Source: an uncultured Bacteroides sp. (GTDB taxonomy: Bacteria; Bacteroidota; Bacteroidia; Bacteroidales; Bacteroidaceae). Taken from it: a DNA stretch of 46,343 nucleotides. The DNA lies in contig CAJKXC010000015.1 of assembly GCA_905203765.1 (NCBI GenBank), positions 1-46,343 of the forward strand, written 5' to 3'. Made by a program: the position numbers and the translations under genes. The notes beneath the pieces are model-generated. The model was not told the origin of the DNA, made no database searches, and worked only from the letters and a program-made list of their open reading frames with translations. How positions within the stretch are numbered: position 1 is the first letter of the stretch; each line of letters starts with the position of its first letter. This document shows, one piece after another, positions 24,438 through 31,972 of the stretch.

Positions 24438-26660
24438 ATGGAACAAAACACTGAACTGGCGCTTGCATGGCAATTTATTGAAAACACAGGCACCCATCTA
24501 TTCCTGACCGGTAAGGCAGGTACCGGAAAAACTACCTTCCTGCGAAAACTGAAAACTGAGAGCCCGAAACGAACGGTAGTGCTGGCGCCGACCGGTATTG
24601 CAGCCATCAATGCGGGCGGAGTGACGATTCATTCTTTCTTTCAACTGCCTTTTGCTCCATACGTGCCCGAAAGCTCGTTCAGTACGGACGGCAAGGCGAG
24701 TTACCGCTATCAGTATGGGAAGGAGAAAATCAATATTATCCGCAGCATGGACCTGCTGGTGATTGATGAAATCAGTATGGTACGCGCCGACTTGCTGGAT
24801 GCGGTGGACGCTGTGCTGAGACGTTTCCGTGACCGCAATAAACCCTTTGGCGGCGTACAACTGCTGATGATCGGCGACCTGCAACAACTGTCGCCCGTGG
24901 TGAAGGACGATGATTGGCAGATGTTGAGCAAATATTACGATACCCCTTACTTCTTTTCGAGCCAAGCCCTGAAACAGACGGAGTACTGTACCATAGAACT
25001 GAAAAAAGTATATCGGCAGAGCGACGGGAACTTCCTCGACCTGCTGAACCGCATTCGTGAGAATCGCTGTGACGGGCAAGTGCTGGACGCATTGAACCGC
25101 CGCTATATCCCCGGTTTTGAACCTTCCAAAGAAGAAGGATATATCCGCCTGGTCACTCACAATTATCAGGCGCAGCGCATCAATGACCATGAAATGGAAC
25201 AATTGCCGGGACGGTCGTTTGCTTTCCGCGCAACGATAGACGGGAAGTTCCCCGAATATTCATACCCCACAGACGAGGTGCTCGAACTGAAGTGCGGCGC
25301 ACAGGTGATGTTTGTAAAGAACGATACTTCCGGTGAGCATCGTTACTATAATGGTATGATTGGCGAGGTGACTGCCGTTTCGGCAAAAGCCATCGAGGTG
25401 CGCAGCAAAGGCAGTGATACTCCTTTTGTTCTGCAAGAAGAGGAATGGACAAATGCAAAGTACGTATTGGACGAGGAAACAAAAGAGATAACCGAGGCCA
25501 TCGAAGGAACCTTCCGCCAATTTCCATTGAAACTGGCATGGGCCATCACTATCCACAAGAGCCAGGGGCTTACATTTGAACGCGCCATTATCGATGCCAG
25601 CGGTTCGTTTGCCCACGGGCAGACCTATGTGGCATTGAGCCGTTGCAAGACGCTGGAAGGCGTGGTGCTCAGCGCACCGCTTTCGGCAAGGGCGGTTATC
25701 AGCGACAGCGCGGTAGATACGTTTACGGTGGAAGCGCGGAAGAGTGAGCCGGACGAGCAGCGTTTCCGTTCGTTGCAACAGACTTATTTCCTGGATTTAT
25801 TGTCGGGCTTGTTCGATTTCCAACCGATAGAGCAGACTCTAAGACGGTATGTACGCCTGGTGGATGAACATCTGTATAAACTCTTCCCCAAGCAACTGGC
25901 TGCATACAAAACGGAAGTAGAACGCTTTCATGAAAAGGTGACGAAGGTAGCACAGAAGTTCAGCCTGCAATATACCCGCCTGATTGATGCGGCGCAAGAT
26001 TATGCCACGGACGCCGCCTTGCAGGAGCGCATCCATGCCGGTGCCCTGTATTTTCAGGAGCAACTGCAACCGCTGGACGCAGTGCTGGGAAATACAGTCG
26101 TTACGGACAATAAAGAGTTGAAGAAGAAATTGCGCGATGCGATGGGAGAATTGACCGGTTTATTCGACTTGAAGTCCGATTTGCTGGACTTTGTATCAGC
26201 GAAAGGCTTCCATGTGGCGGAATACCTCAAACAGAAGGCGCTTCTTTCTATCGACGACTCCGCCCCTCAGAAGGGAAAGAGCAAAGAGAAAGCAGTATCG
26301 GGAAAAGAAGAATTGCAAAGAAGAGCCCGCGAAGAAGGAGCCGACAGCACCAGGAAGAAGACGCGCGAAAGAAAAGCGCCTGCCCTCGAAGTACCTTCGG
26401 ATGTACTGCACCCCGAACTATACAGCGAGTTGGTGGCATGGCGCAATGCAGAAGCCTCACAGTTAGGACTGCCCGTATATACCGTCATTCAGCAGAAAGC
26501 GATTTTAGGCATCAGCAATCTGTTGCCATCGGATAAGTCCATGCTCGTACGCATTCCGTATTTCGGAAAGAAAGGTGTGGAGAAGTATGGAGACGTGATT
26601 CTGGAAATGGTACGCAGCTATCGGAAGGAGAAAGGGCTGGCACCAGTGATTAATGATTAG
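24438..26660 (+). CDS. Pif1/RecD-like SF1 helicase with HRDC-type C-terminus
   Basis: Predicted ATP-dependent DNA helicase of 740 residues. Walker A GKAGTGKT is at 25-32, the Walker B motif is in LLVIDEISMVRADLLD, and the later motifs include GDLQQLSPV and the UvrD/RecD C-terminal WAITIHKSQGLTFERAIID with YVALSRCKTLEGV. Residues of about 450-590 are helical with unknown role. A charged linker (about 610-655) leads to an HRDC-like region (ELVAWRNAEASQLGLPVYTVIQQKAILGISNLLPSD) that can bind nucleic acid. It is monocistronic. Its last codons and stop lie inside a repeat arm. The cellular role (repair, replication restart) is inferred from family only. Confidence 0.87.
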   Translation: MEQNTELALAWQFIENTGTHLFLTGKAGTGKTTFLRKLKTESPKRTVVLAPTGIAAINAGGVTIHSFFQLPFAPYVPESSFSTDGKASYRYQYGKEKINIIRSMDLLVIDEISMVRADLLDAVDAVLRRFRDRNKPFGGVQLLMIGDLQQLSPVVKDDDWQMLSKYYDTPYFFSSQALKQTEYCTIELKKVYRQSDGNFLDLLNRIRENRCDGQVLDALNRRYIPGFEPSKEEGYIRLVTHNYQAQRINDHEMEQLPGRSFAFRATIDGKFPEYSYPTDEVLELKCGAQVMFVKNDTSGEHRYYNGMIGEVTAVSAKAIEVRSKGSDTPFVLQEEEWTNAKYVLDEETKEITEAIEGTFRQFPLKLAWAITIHKSQGLTFERAIIDASGSFAHGQTYVALSRCKTLEGVVLSAPLSARAVISDSAVDTFTVEARKSEPDEQRFRSLQQTYFLDLLSGLFDFQPIEQTLRRYVRLVDEHLYKLFPKQLAAYKTEVERFHEKVTKVAQKFSLQYTRLIDAAQDYATDAALQERIHAGALYFQEQLQPLDAVLGNTVVTDNKELKKKLRDAMGELTGLFDLKSDLLDFVSAKGFHVAEYLKQKALLSIDDSAPQKGKSKEKAVSGKEELQRRAREEGADSTRKKTRERKAPALEVPSDVLHPELYSELVAWRNAEASQLGLPVYTVIQQKAILGISNLLPSDKSMLVRIPYFGKKGVEKYGDVILEMVRSYRKEKGLAPVIND

Positions 26661-26741
26661 TGATTAGTGATTTGTTTATGATTATGCTGCGTATAGTTAT
26701 GCCGCATGGCAACATCAACAAATCACTAATCATTAATCACT
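26645..26741. terminator. Long inverted repeat between convergent genes
   Basis: The left arm (26645-26676) and right arm (26717-26741) share AGTGATTAATGATTAG and GATTAGTGATTTGTT as inverted copies, with one extra 7-bp unit in the left arm. It can form a stem of at least 15 bp on either strand between the helicase and the reductase-like gene, so it may act as a bidirectional terminator. Both genes end inside it. Confidence 0.65.
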
Positions 26742-27638
26742 AAACATTATCCTTATCCCTTCTTCCAACGTCCGCGGTCGATACCCCAATTCTTTTTGCG
26801 CCTTCTCAATGCTCAAACCACTGAAACGGGGGCGGGGTGTCTTTTCTCCCATCTCCTGAGTAGTGACGGGACGGATAAGAGAACGGTTCAACCCCAACGT
26901 ATCGGCTACACGATAGGCAATGTCTGCAATAGTCAGGCAATCGCTTCCACAGAGGTGGTAGATGCCGTTGTGCGGATGATTGACAAGTTTCTCTACTCCC
27001 AGGGAGACGTCTCCGACAAAGGTAGGCGTGCGCCATTGGTCGGAAACGACAAAGATTTCTTCATTACTTCTCAGCCGGTTGGCTACTAATTGGAGTACAT
27101 TGCCATGTTGTCCGGGAAGGGCGGCACCGTAGACAACGACCACACGTGCGATGGCGTAACTGCTACATACAGCTGCCACACGCTTTTCCCCTTCCAACTT
27201 GGTATGACCATAGTAGTTGACGGGCGACGGAATATCCTCTTCGGTATATAACCGGTCGGTATCGCCACTAAACACAAAGTCGGTGGAAAGATGAATCAAA
27301 CGGCTGTGGTGTGCCTCACAACACTGTGCCAAATGCTCTACGGCAGTGATGTTGATGGCATCCGCCTCGTCGTGATGCGTCTCGCAATAGTCGGGGACGG
27401 AGAGGGCAGAGGTGTTGATGACGGCATCGGGGCGCACTTCTCTGAATAGCTTCTCCAATGCCCGGCTGTTGCAGATGTCCGTACGGATAAAGTGATAATC
27501 GCCCGAGTGGGGGCAGATGTCATCGTGCAGGGAACAGCCCGTGACCTGATAGGACAGATTGCGGGACAGGTCATCGAGGATGCGGCGGCCGGTGAAGCCG
27601 TTGGCACCTATAACGAGGAGTCTTTTTCTTGTTACCAA
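26733..27638 (-). CDS. NAD(P)-dependent sugar-nucleotide reductase-like (RmlD/SDR family)
   Basis: Extended short-chain dehydrogenase of 301 residues resembling dTDP-4-dehydrorhamnose reductase. The nucleotide-binding motif is VIGANGFTGRRI (8-19). The catalytic Tyr and Lys are in NYYGHTKLEGE. The C-terminal part contains RPRFSGLSIEKAQKELGYRPRTLEEGIR, typical for the group. The start codon appears to be TTG at 27638, overlapping the stop of the upstream gene (TTGGTAA), which suggests coupled translation. No other rhamnose-pathway gene is nearby, so the true substrate is open. Confidence 0.85.
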   Translation of the reverse strand: MVTRKRLLVIGANGFTGRRILDDLSRNLSYQVTGCSLHDDICPHSGDYHFIRTDICNSRALEKLFREVRPDAVINTSALSVPDYCETHHDEADAINITAVEHLAQCCEAHHSRLIHLSTDFVFSGDTDRLYTEEDIPSPVNYYGHTKLEGEKRVAAVCSSYAIARVVVVYGAALPGQHGNVLQLVANRLRSNEEIFVVSDQWRTPTFVGDVSLGVEKLVNHPHNGIYHLCGSDCLTIADIAYRVADTLGLNRSLIRPVTTQEMGEKTPRPRFSGLSIEKAQKELGYRPRTLEEGIRIMFSD

Positions 27639-28228
27639 TACGGTGTCCCCCTTCCTTGCTGCACTTCGATTCGTATTCCGAACGCGCCGTTCGCCGATTT
27701 CATCTCAAAAGCGCCTTTAAAGTTATTCTTCTCCCACGGCAAGGCAGAAGGGTTGGGAACTTTCCATCCGTCCTTGTCATACTGGCCGTATGTATTGATT
27801 CGCATTCCGTTCTTCAGCGTGAAACTTCCCATCTGCAGGTTGTCGGTAGACCCCCAGAAGCTGCTCAGCCCGAAAGGATTGGAACTGTAGAACTGTGAAT
27901 TGTTGAGATAGAACATATTGGAGAGCCCCTGCGAATAGGTTACATTCGGATTCAACCGGAAGATGCTGCTGTAGTCCTTGCTGGCATCCGGCACTTCCAG
28001 CGTAAAGCGGGGCAGCGTGGGGGAGGACAGATTCATCATTCCCATATCGAGCAGGAAACCGTCGTAGTTCTTCACATTCGGCAGGGGATTTCCTTCGGGA
28101 GATACGCCTTCGGGCACGGATGTTGTCCGCACACTATCAGCGGGCACCCTGTTCTGTGCGCCGGCGGTGGCGATGCCTGCAAGCAAAGCAATGATACAGA
28201 AGAAGATTCGTTTCATATCCTTGTTCAC
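27632..28228 (-). CDS. Small exported protein of unknown function (A)
   Basis: I do not recognise the family. It is 198 residues from ATG 28228, or 194 from ATG 28216 (MKRIFFCIIALLAGIATAGAQ), which looks like the natural start of the signal peptide. The mature protein has a strand-rich pattern (for example SFTLKNGMRINTYGQYDKDGW) and ends in GIRIEVQQGRGTPYW. It has its own -7 box 43 bp upstream. It overlaps the next gene by 7 bp. The GQY region and a later NGxFGIRIE stretch resemble the upstream neighbour at 28343-29152, so the two may be distant paralogues. Confidence 0.7.
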   Translation of the reverse strand: MNKDMKRIFFCIIALLAGIATAGAQNRVPADSVRTTSVPEGVSPEGNPLPNVKNYDGFLLDMGMMNLSSPTLPRFTLEVPDASKDYSSIFRLNPNVTYSQGLSNMFYLNNSQFYSSNPFGLSSFWGSTDNLQMGSFTLKNGMRINTYGQYDKDGWKVPNPSALPWEKNNFKGAFEMKSANGAFGIRIEVQQGRGTPYW

Positions 28229-28270
28229 ATTTTAAGTTTGCGTCCGCACTCCTTGACGGGGCGAACCGAA

Positions 28271-28278
28271 CAAAGATA
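28271..28278 (-). promoter_or_regulatory. -7 promoter box for the 198-residue exported protein
   Basis: The minus strand reads TATCTTTG, an exact TAnnTTTG match, in the 114-bp gap between the two small envelope genes. It would separate a two-gene unit from the kinase-regulator unit. Confidence 0.5.
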
Positions 28279-28342
28279 CTTTTTTCCCTCTATTCCGTGA
28301 AATTTCTTTGCATTATTTCTAATTACTTACCAAAGTGAATGC

Positions 28343-29152
28343 TTACTTGCCCAGGCGGATGACCGGATAAATCATGGGCACCGTAGTCCATTTCATCTTT
28401 GTAGGGTCGTACACGCGCTCCATGCCGCCGTGTATCTCGACGTGGTTGCTCACTTTCAGTTCCATTACGATGCCGTAATTGCTTTGAGGATACATGGGAT
28501 TCATATATCCGTGGAAGGAATTGCTTTTCCCATACCCCGAGTATTGCCCGAACACACGTACGCGCAAACGGTCACTGATGCGATAGGCGAGCGAAGCATT
28601 CAGCCCTAAATCCCATTGCGTACCCCTTGGAGCATTGGGATTGGCAAACTGCGCGCCTGCTATGGCGGCAGGCATTGCCATCGAGTAATTGGCGGCATAC
28701 ACTCCGCCGCTCAGTTCCCAACGCTCGTCGGGACTGAAATAGGTAATGCCCGCGCCGGCTTGCATCATGGAACCCATCGCCGGATAGGTAGAGTGGTCGC
28801 CGTACATGGTCAGTATAACTTCCGGCGAAAGCAGGAAGGACGCATAACGCTGAAAGTCCGAATCAAAGATGTCGCTTTGAAAGTGTATCTTCTTCGTATC
28901 CGTCCAGGGGAGAGGCTCCACGTATTCGGGAAGGGGGATGTGAAGGTCTACCTCGCCCGGTTGCTCCGTTTGGAGACTCTGCTCCGGCTGACTTTCATCG
29001 AAAGAACCGGTGTGCTTGCTTTCTTTCGGCGAAGAAAGGCTTTGCTCCTTTACTACCGGGAGACGGTTCTTTATCGTGTCCGCCGGAAGTTCGTTCTGGG
29101 CATAGGCGCAGAGCGAGGAGAGGATGAATAATGAAAATAATAACTTTCTCAT
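28343..29152 (-). CDS. Small exported, probable outer-membrane protein (B)
   Basis: Protein of 269 residues, family not recognised. Residues 1-18 are a signal peptide (LLFSLFILSSLCAYAQ). A Ser/Glu/Pro-rich segment (about 20-85) precedes a strand-rich domain (about 110-269) with alternating patterns such as LNASLAYRISDRLRVRVFGQY, consistent with a small barrel or surface protein. It ends MIYPVIRLGK. It starts 21 bp after the regulator gene and is probably in the same transcript, so it may be a target or partner of that two-component system. Confidence 0.7.
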   Translation of the reverse strand: MRKLLFSLFILSSLCAYAQNELPADTIKNRLPVVKEQSLSSPKESKHTGSFDESQPEQSLQTEQPGEVDLHIPLPEYVEPLPWTDTKKIHFQSDIFDSDFQRYASFLLSPEVILTMYGDHSTYPAMGSMMQAGAGITYFSPDERWELSGGVYAANYSMAMPAAIAGAQFANPNAPRGTQWDLGLNASLAYRISDRLRVRVFGQYSGYGKSNSFHGYMNPMYPQSNYGIVMELKVSNHVEIHGGMERVYDPTKMKWTTVPMIYPVIRLGK

Positions 29153-29173
29153 AAATAGTAGTTTAGTTTCTGT

Positions 29174-29893
29174 TTAGTTCACTATCAGTTTATAACCTAT
29201 TCCGCGCACGTTGACGATGCGGATGCGGTCGTCCTGTGAGAGTTTGTGCCGCAGTTTGGTGATGAATACGTGCAGGCTGCGGGAGTTGAAGAAGCTGTCG
29301 TCTCCCCACAGGTCGAGCAATACGTTTTGGGTGTTGACTACCTGGTTGCGGTTTTCGCAGAGACGCTTCAATATCTCCGATTCGCGGTGGGAGAGTTCCA
29401 TCTCCGTATCTACGTGTGGCGAGACGAGGGTACCGACAAAGGTAAGCCGCTGCGTGACGGAGTTGAAGCGATAGTCGCCTATCTCGAAGCTGGTGACTTC
29501 CTGCGGTTTCTCGTCTGCAAAGGAGAAGGCGCGGCCTACGAGGGCTTTGATGCGAATCATAAGTTCCTGCATTCCGAAAGGCTTCTTCAGGTAGTCGTTG
29601 GCACCCAGCTCGAAGCCTTCTACCACGTCGTTGATGGCGGAACGGGCGGTGAGGAACAGTACCGGGGTGCGCTTGTCCGTCTGCCGGATGCGGCGCACCA
29701 TCTCAAAGCCGTCCATGCGGGGCATCATTACGTCCGCCACCAGCACATCGGGGCGAAGGTCGAAGAACAGGCGCAGGCCTTCTTCGCCGTCGGCGGCGGT
29801 GTGGATGATAAAGTTCTGTCCTTCCAGCGTATCTTTAATAATCATGGCGAGGGTCTGTTCGTCCTCAACCAGTAGAACGGTTATCTTTTCCAT
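29174..29893 (-). CDS. OmpR/PhoB-family response regulator
   Basis: DNA-binding regulator of 239 residues. The receiver domain has the acidic pair Glu10/Asp11, the phosphorylation site Asp54 in VLVADVMMP and the conserved Lys in KKPFG. The C-terminal winged-helix domain (about 130-239) contains FITKLRHKLSQDDRIRIVNVRGIGYKL, typical for the family. It lies 9 bp downstream of its kinase. OmpR-type regulators bind direct repeats about 10-11 bp apart; such repeats occur upstream of the kinase gene (31658-31708). Confidence 0.95.
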   Translation of the reverse strand: MEKITVLLVEDEQTLAMIIKDTLEGQNFIIHTAADGEEGLRLFFDLRPDVLVADVMMPRMDGFEMVRRIRQTDKRTPVLFLTARSAINDVVEGFELGANDYLKKPFGMQELMIRIKALVGRAFSFADEKPQEVTSFEIGDYRFNSVTQRLTFVGTLVSPHVDTEMELSHRESEILKRLCENRNQVVNTQNVLLDLWGDDSFFNSRSLHVFITKLRHKLSQDDRIRIVNVRGIGYKLIVN

Positions 29894-29902
29894 AATACTC
29901 CT

Positions 29903-31585
29903 TTATATCCTTATCGTAAACTTACTTCCTTTCCCCGGTTCGCTCTTCACGCTGATGCTGCCCCCGTGCTTCTCCGTCATCGTCTTTACGTAGAACAGTC
30001 CCAGCCCGTAGCCCTTCACGTCGTGCAGGTTACCCGTAGGCACGCGATAGAACTTGTCGAAGATAAGCTTCTGTTTCTCGGCGGCGATGCCGATGCCGTG
30101 GTCGCTGACGGAGATTTCGGCCTGTTCGCCCTGTCCGGTGTCTGCTTTGCGGCAACGGATGTTGACCTCTGCTTCGCCGTGCGAGTACTTGATGGCATTA
30201 TCCATCAGATTGCTGATGATATTACTGAAATGCGTGCGGTCGGCAATGATGGTCAGGTCTTCCGGTTCGATGTCTACCGTGACGTGTACGGGCTTTTCGG
30301 CTTTCAGCTTGTGCTGCTCGATGAGCGGTTCCAGGATTTCGCGTACCGACAGTTCTTCGGGATGCAGGCGGAACGTCTTGCGGCGCTCCATACTCATGGA
30401 GAGTATCTGCTCCACCAGTCCGCTAAGGCGTTGAAGCTGCTCTTGGCAGATGCGCAGGTACTTGTCCCGCTGCTCTTTCTCCTCTGCCTGGTTGAAGTTG
30501 AGCAGGGCATCGTTGGCGGCATACGCCACGGCAATAGGGGTCTTCAGTTCATGGGTGACGTTATTGGTGAAGTCACTCTTCATCTCTTCCAGCGTTTTCT
30601 GCTTCAAGATGGTGCGAATCAGGAACCAGAAGGAAAAGGCCAGGATGACCAGTATGACGAACGACGTGGCAAGGATGCCCGACATCTGCCGCAACACCAG
30701 CAAGCCCACGGGCTCCATCTGCAAGCGATAAATCTGATTGGTGTTGATATCGAAAGAATAATTGTAGGTCATGGCTTTGGAACTGGGCGTATATCCGGGT
30801 GTTCCCATCACTTCCAGCGTATCGATAAAAACGAGGGTTGAATCCGGGCTGCCGCCTTTGTGCAGGTGCATCAGCCGATGGGGCAGGTTGACGCCGCGTT
30901 CTTGCAGCAATACGGTCAGCAGACTGTCGTAGAGGGCTACGTCGGGGTCGGTGATAATATCCAGCCCGGAGTGCAGTCCGCGTTGGAAGTAAGTGGCAAG
31001 TTCCAGCATGGTGTTCTGGTTGCGCAGAATCATTTCCAAACCGCCCTTTGCCGACAGCGCCGCCCTGGGACTGTCTTGCACGGCTTCTTCCAAATGTTGC
31101 TGGGCAGAGTCGGGGTTCATCCATTCCGCTCTTTTTTTCCCTTTCCGGTTGTCTATAAACAGTACGCTGTCTTCTTTGCTGAGCATCGGAGCGTCCTTTT
31201 GGATACTGACCTCTACACGGGTAGAGTCGTTGGGATAACTTACGGAAACGCTGTCCGCCTTGGACATCAGCTTCTTCTGTAAATCGGAGTGTTCCAGGGA
31301 ATCCGCGTAATCGACGGTGGTGCTGCTGCGCACATACGACTTTCCCTCACCATCATATCCCGCCGATACATCCACGTATCCGTGGCGCACGTTCTCCTGC
31401 TGCATTTTGTCAATGCGCATCATCATTTCGTTATAGTCGCTCATGCGCATGGCTTCGTTGATGCCGCGCACCATATCGTCGTGCATGGTGTGGTATAACC
31501 CCGTGAGCCAGTAGGCTTGATAGGCAAAGATGCCCAGCAGGGACACGACGACGAGTATGGCAATATATTTGAACGGTAGTTTCAT
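29903..31585 (-). CDS. Membrane sensor histidine kinase
   Basis: Two-pass inner-membrane kinase of 560 residues from ATG 31585; the frame continues upstream but MKLPFKYIAILVVVSLLGIF is the natural start, with the first helix at about 8-24. A periplasmic sensor region (about 25-300) has no recognised fold. The second helix is about 303-323. The phospho-acceptor is His345 in NNVTHELKTP. The ATPase domain has NLMDNAIKY (N-box), DHGIGI and GYGLGLFYVKTMTEKHGG. It pairs with the regulator 9 bp downstream. The signal is unknown. Confidence 0.93.
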   Translation of the reverse strand: MKLPFKYIAILVVVSLLGIFAYQAYWLTGLYHTMHDDMVRGINEAMRMSDYNEMMMRIDKMQQENVRHGYVDVSAGYDGEGKSYVRSSTTVDYADSLEHSDLQKKLMSKADSVSVSYPNDSTRVEVSIQKDAPMLSKEDSVLFIDNRKGKKRAEWMNPDSAQQHLEEAVQDSPRAALSAKGGLEMILRNQNTMLELATYFQRGLHSGLDIITDPDVALYDSLLTVLLQERGVNLPHRLMHLHKGGSPDSTLVFIDTLEVMGTPGYTPSSKAMTYNYSFDINTNQIYRLQMEPVGLLVLRQMSGILATSFVILVILAFSFWFLIRTILKQKTLEEMKSDFTNNVTHELKTPIAVAYAANDALLNFNQAEEKEQRDKYLRICQEQLQRLSGLVEQILSMSMERRKTFRLHPEELSVREILEPLIEQHKLKAEKPVHVTVDIEPEDLTIIADRTHFSNIISNLMDNAIKYSHGEAEVNIRCRKADTGQGEQAEISVSDHGIGIAAEKQKLIFDKFYRVPTGNLHDVKGYGLGLFYVKTMTEKHGGSISVKSEPGKGSKFTIRI

Positions 31586-31611
31586 AGTTGTCTGCGAATC
31601 TGATTGTGGAA

Positions 31612-31619
31612 CAAAGATA
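31612..31619 (-). promoter_or_regulatory. -7 promoter box for the kinase-regulator operon
   Basis: The minus strand reads TATCTTTG, exact to TAnnTTTG, 26 bp before the ATG at 31585. No good -33 TTTG is present, as is common for activator-dependent promoters. Confidence 0.6.
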
Positions 31620-31657
31620 GGACTAATATCGGGAGCATCATCATTCGGTAAGACTAA

Positions 31658-31708
31658 ATAACACTTCCGATAACACTGGATAACACTTGGTAAGCCGGCG
31701 ATAACACT
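31658..31708. promoter_or_regulatory. Four direct ATAACACT repeats upstream of the kinase promoter
   Basis: ATAACACT starts at 31658, 31670, 31680 and 31701, giving spacings of 12, 10 and 21 bp, close to one or two helical turns. They lie about 40-90 bp upstream of the kinase -7 box. This fits binding sites for an OmpR-type regulator, most simply the one encoded in this operon; the link is inferred. Confidence 0.5.
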
Positions 31709-31763
31709 ATGTTTCGCAGAATCTGCCGTACTTTGCAAACGCAGACAATCATAGTTTCAATTT

Positions 31764-31890
31764 GTGCCGGCGTTTGGAACTGGGAGTTTCATTTAATGAA
31801 ACCAACAGTTTCACTTATTGAAACCGGTAGTTTCAAAGGTTGAAACTGACAGTGCCGACCGTTGAAACTGAGAGTTCCAACCATCGAAAC
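31764..31890. repeat. Tandem array 3: six 17-bp palindrome-like units at 22-bp pitch
   Basis: Units start at 31764, 31786, 31808, 31830, 31852 and 31874. The clearest is GTTTCATTTAATGAAAC, a perfect 8+1+8 palindrome; next are GTTTCACTTATTGAAAC and GTTTCAAAGGTTGAAAC. The outer units decay (GTGCCGACCGTTGAAAC, GTTCCAACCATCGAAAC). Spacers are 5 bp. A more degraded seventh copy begins at 31896. The motif differs from arrays 1 and 2, but the geometry is the same. Confidence 0.9.
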
Positions 31891-31972
31891 TGAGAGTTTG
31901 CAATAGCGGGTTGGTTGAAACCTACGTATCTTCCGAGAGAACTAAGTATAACACATTAATAAAGAAAAGAAT

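Larger units (their letters stand above)
31586..31972. other. 387-bp divergent intergenic region with two repeat systems
   Basis: No protein gene is seen. From left to right it contains the kinase -7 box (31612-31619), four direct ATAACACT repeats (31658-31708) and the third 22-bp-pitch array (31764-31890, decaying to 31921). It separates the kinase from the divergent barrel-protein gene. No clear TAnnTTTG box is seen before 31973. Confidence 0.8.

Noticed and set aside
29174..31585. The RprX/RprY two-component system of Bacteroides
   Set aside because: The gene order is similar, but the regulator sequence does not match what I recall of RprY closely enough to use the name.
31586..31738. Longer start for the membrane sensor kinase
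   Set aside because: The extra 51 residues cover the -7 box and the ATAACACT repeats, and the first membrane helix follows directly after ATG 31585.
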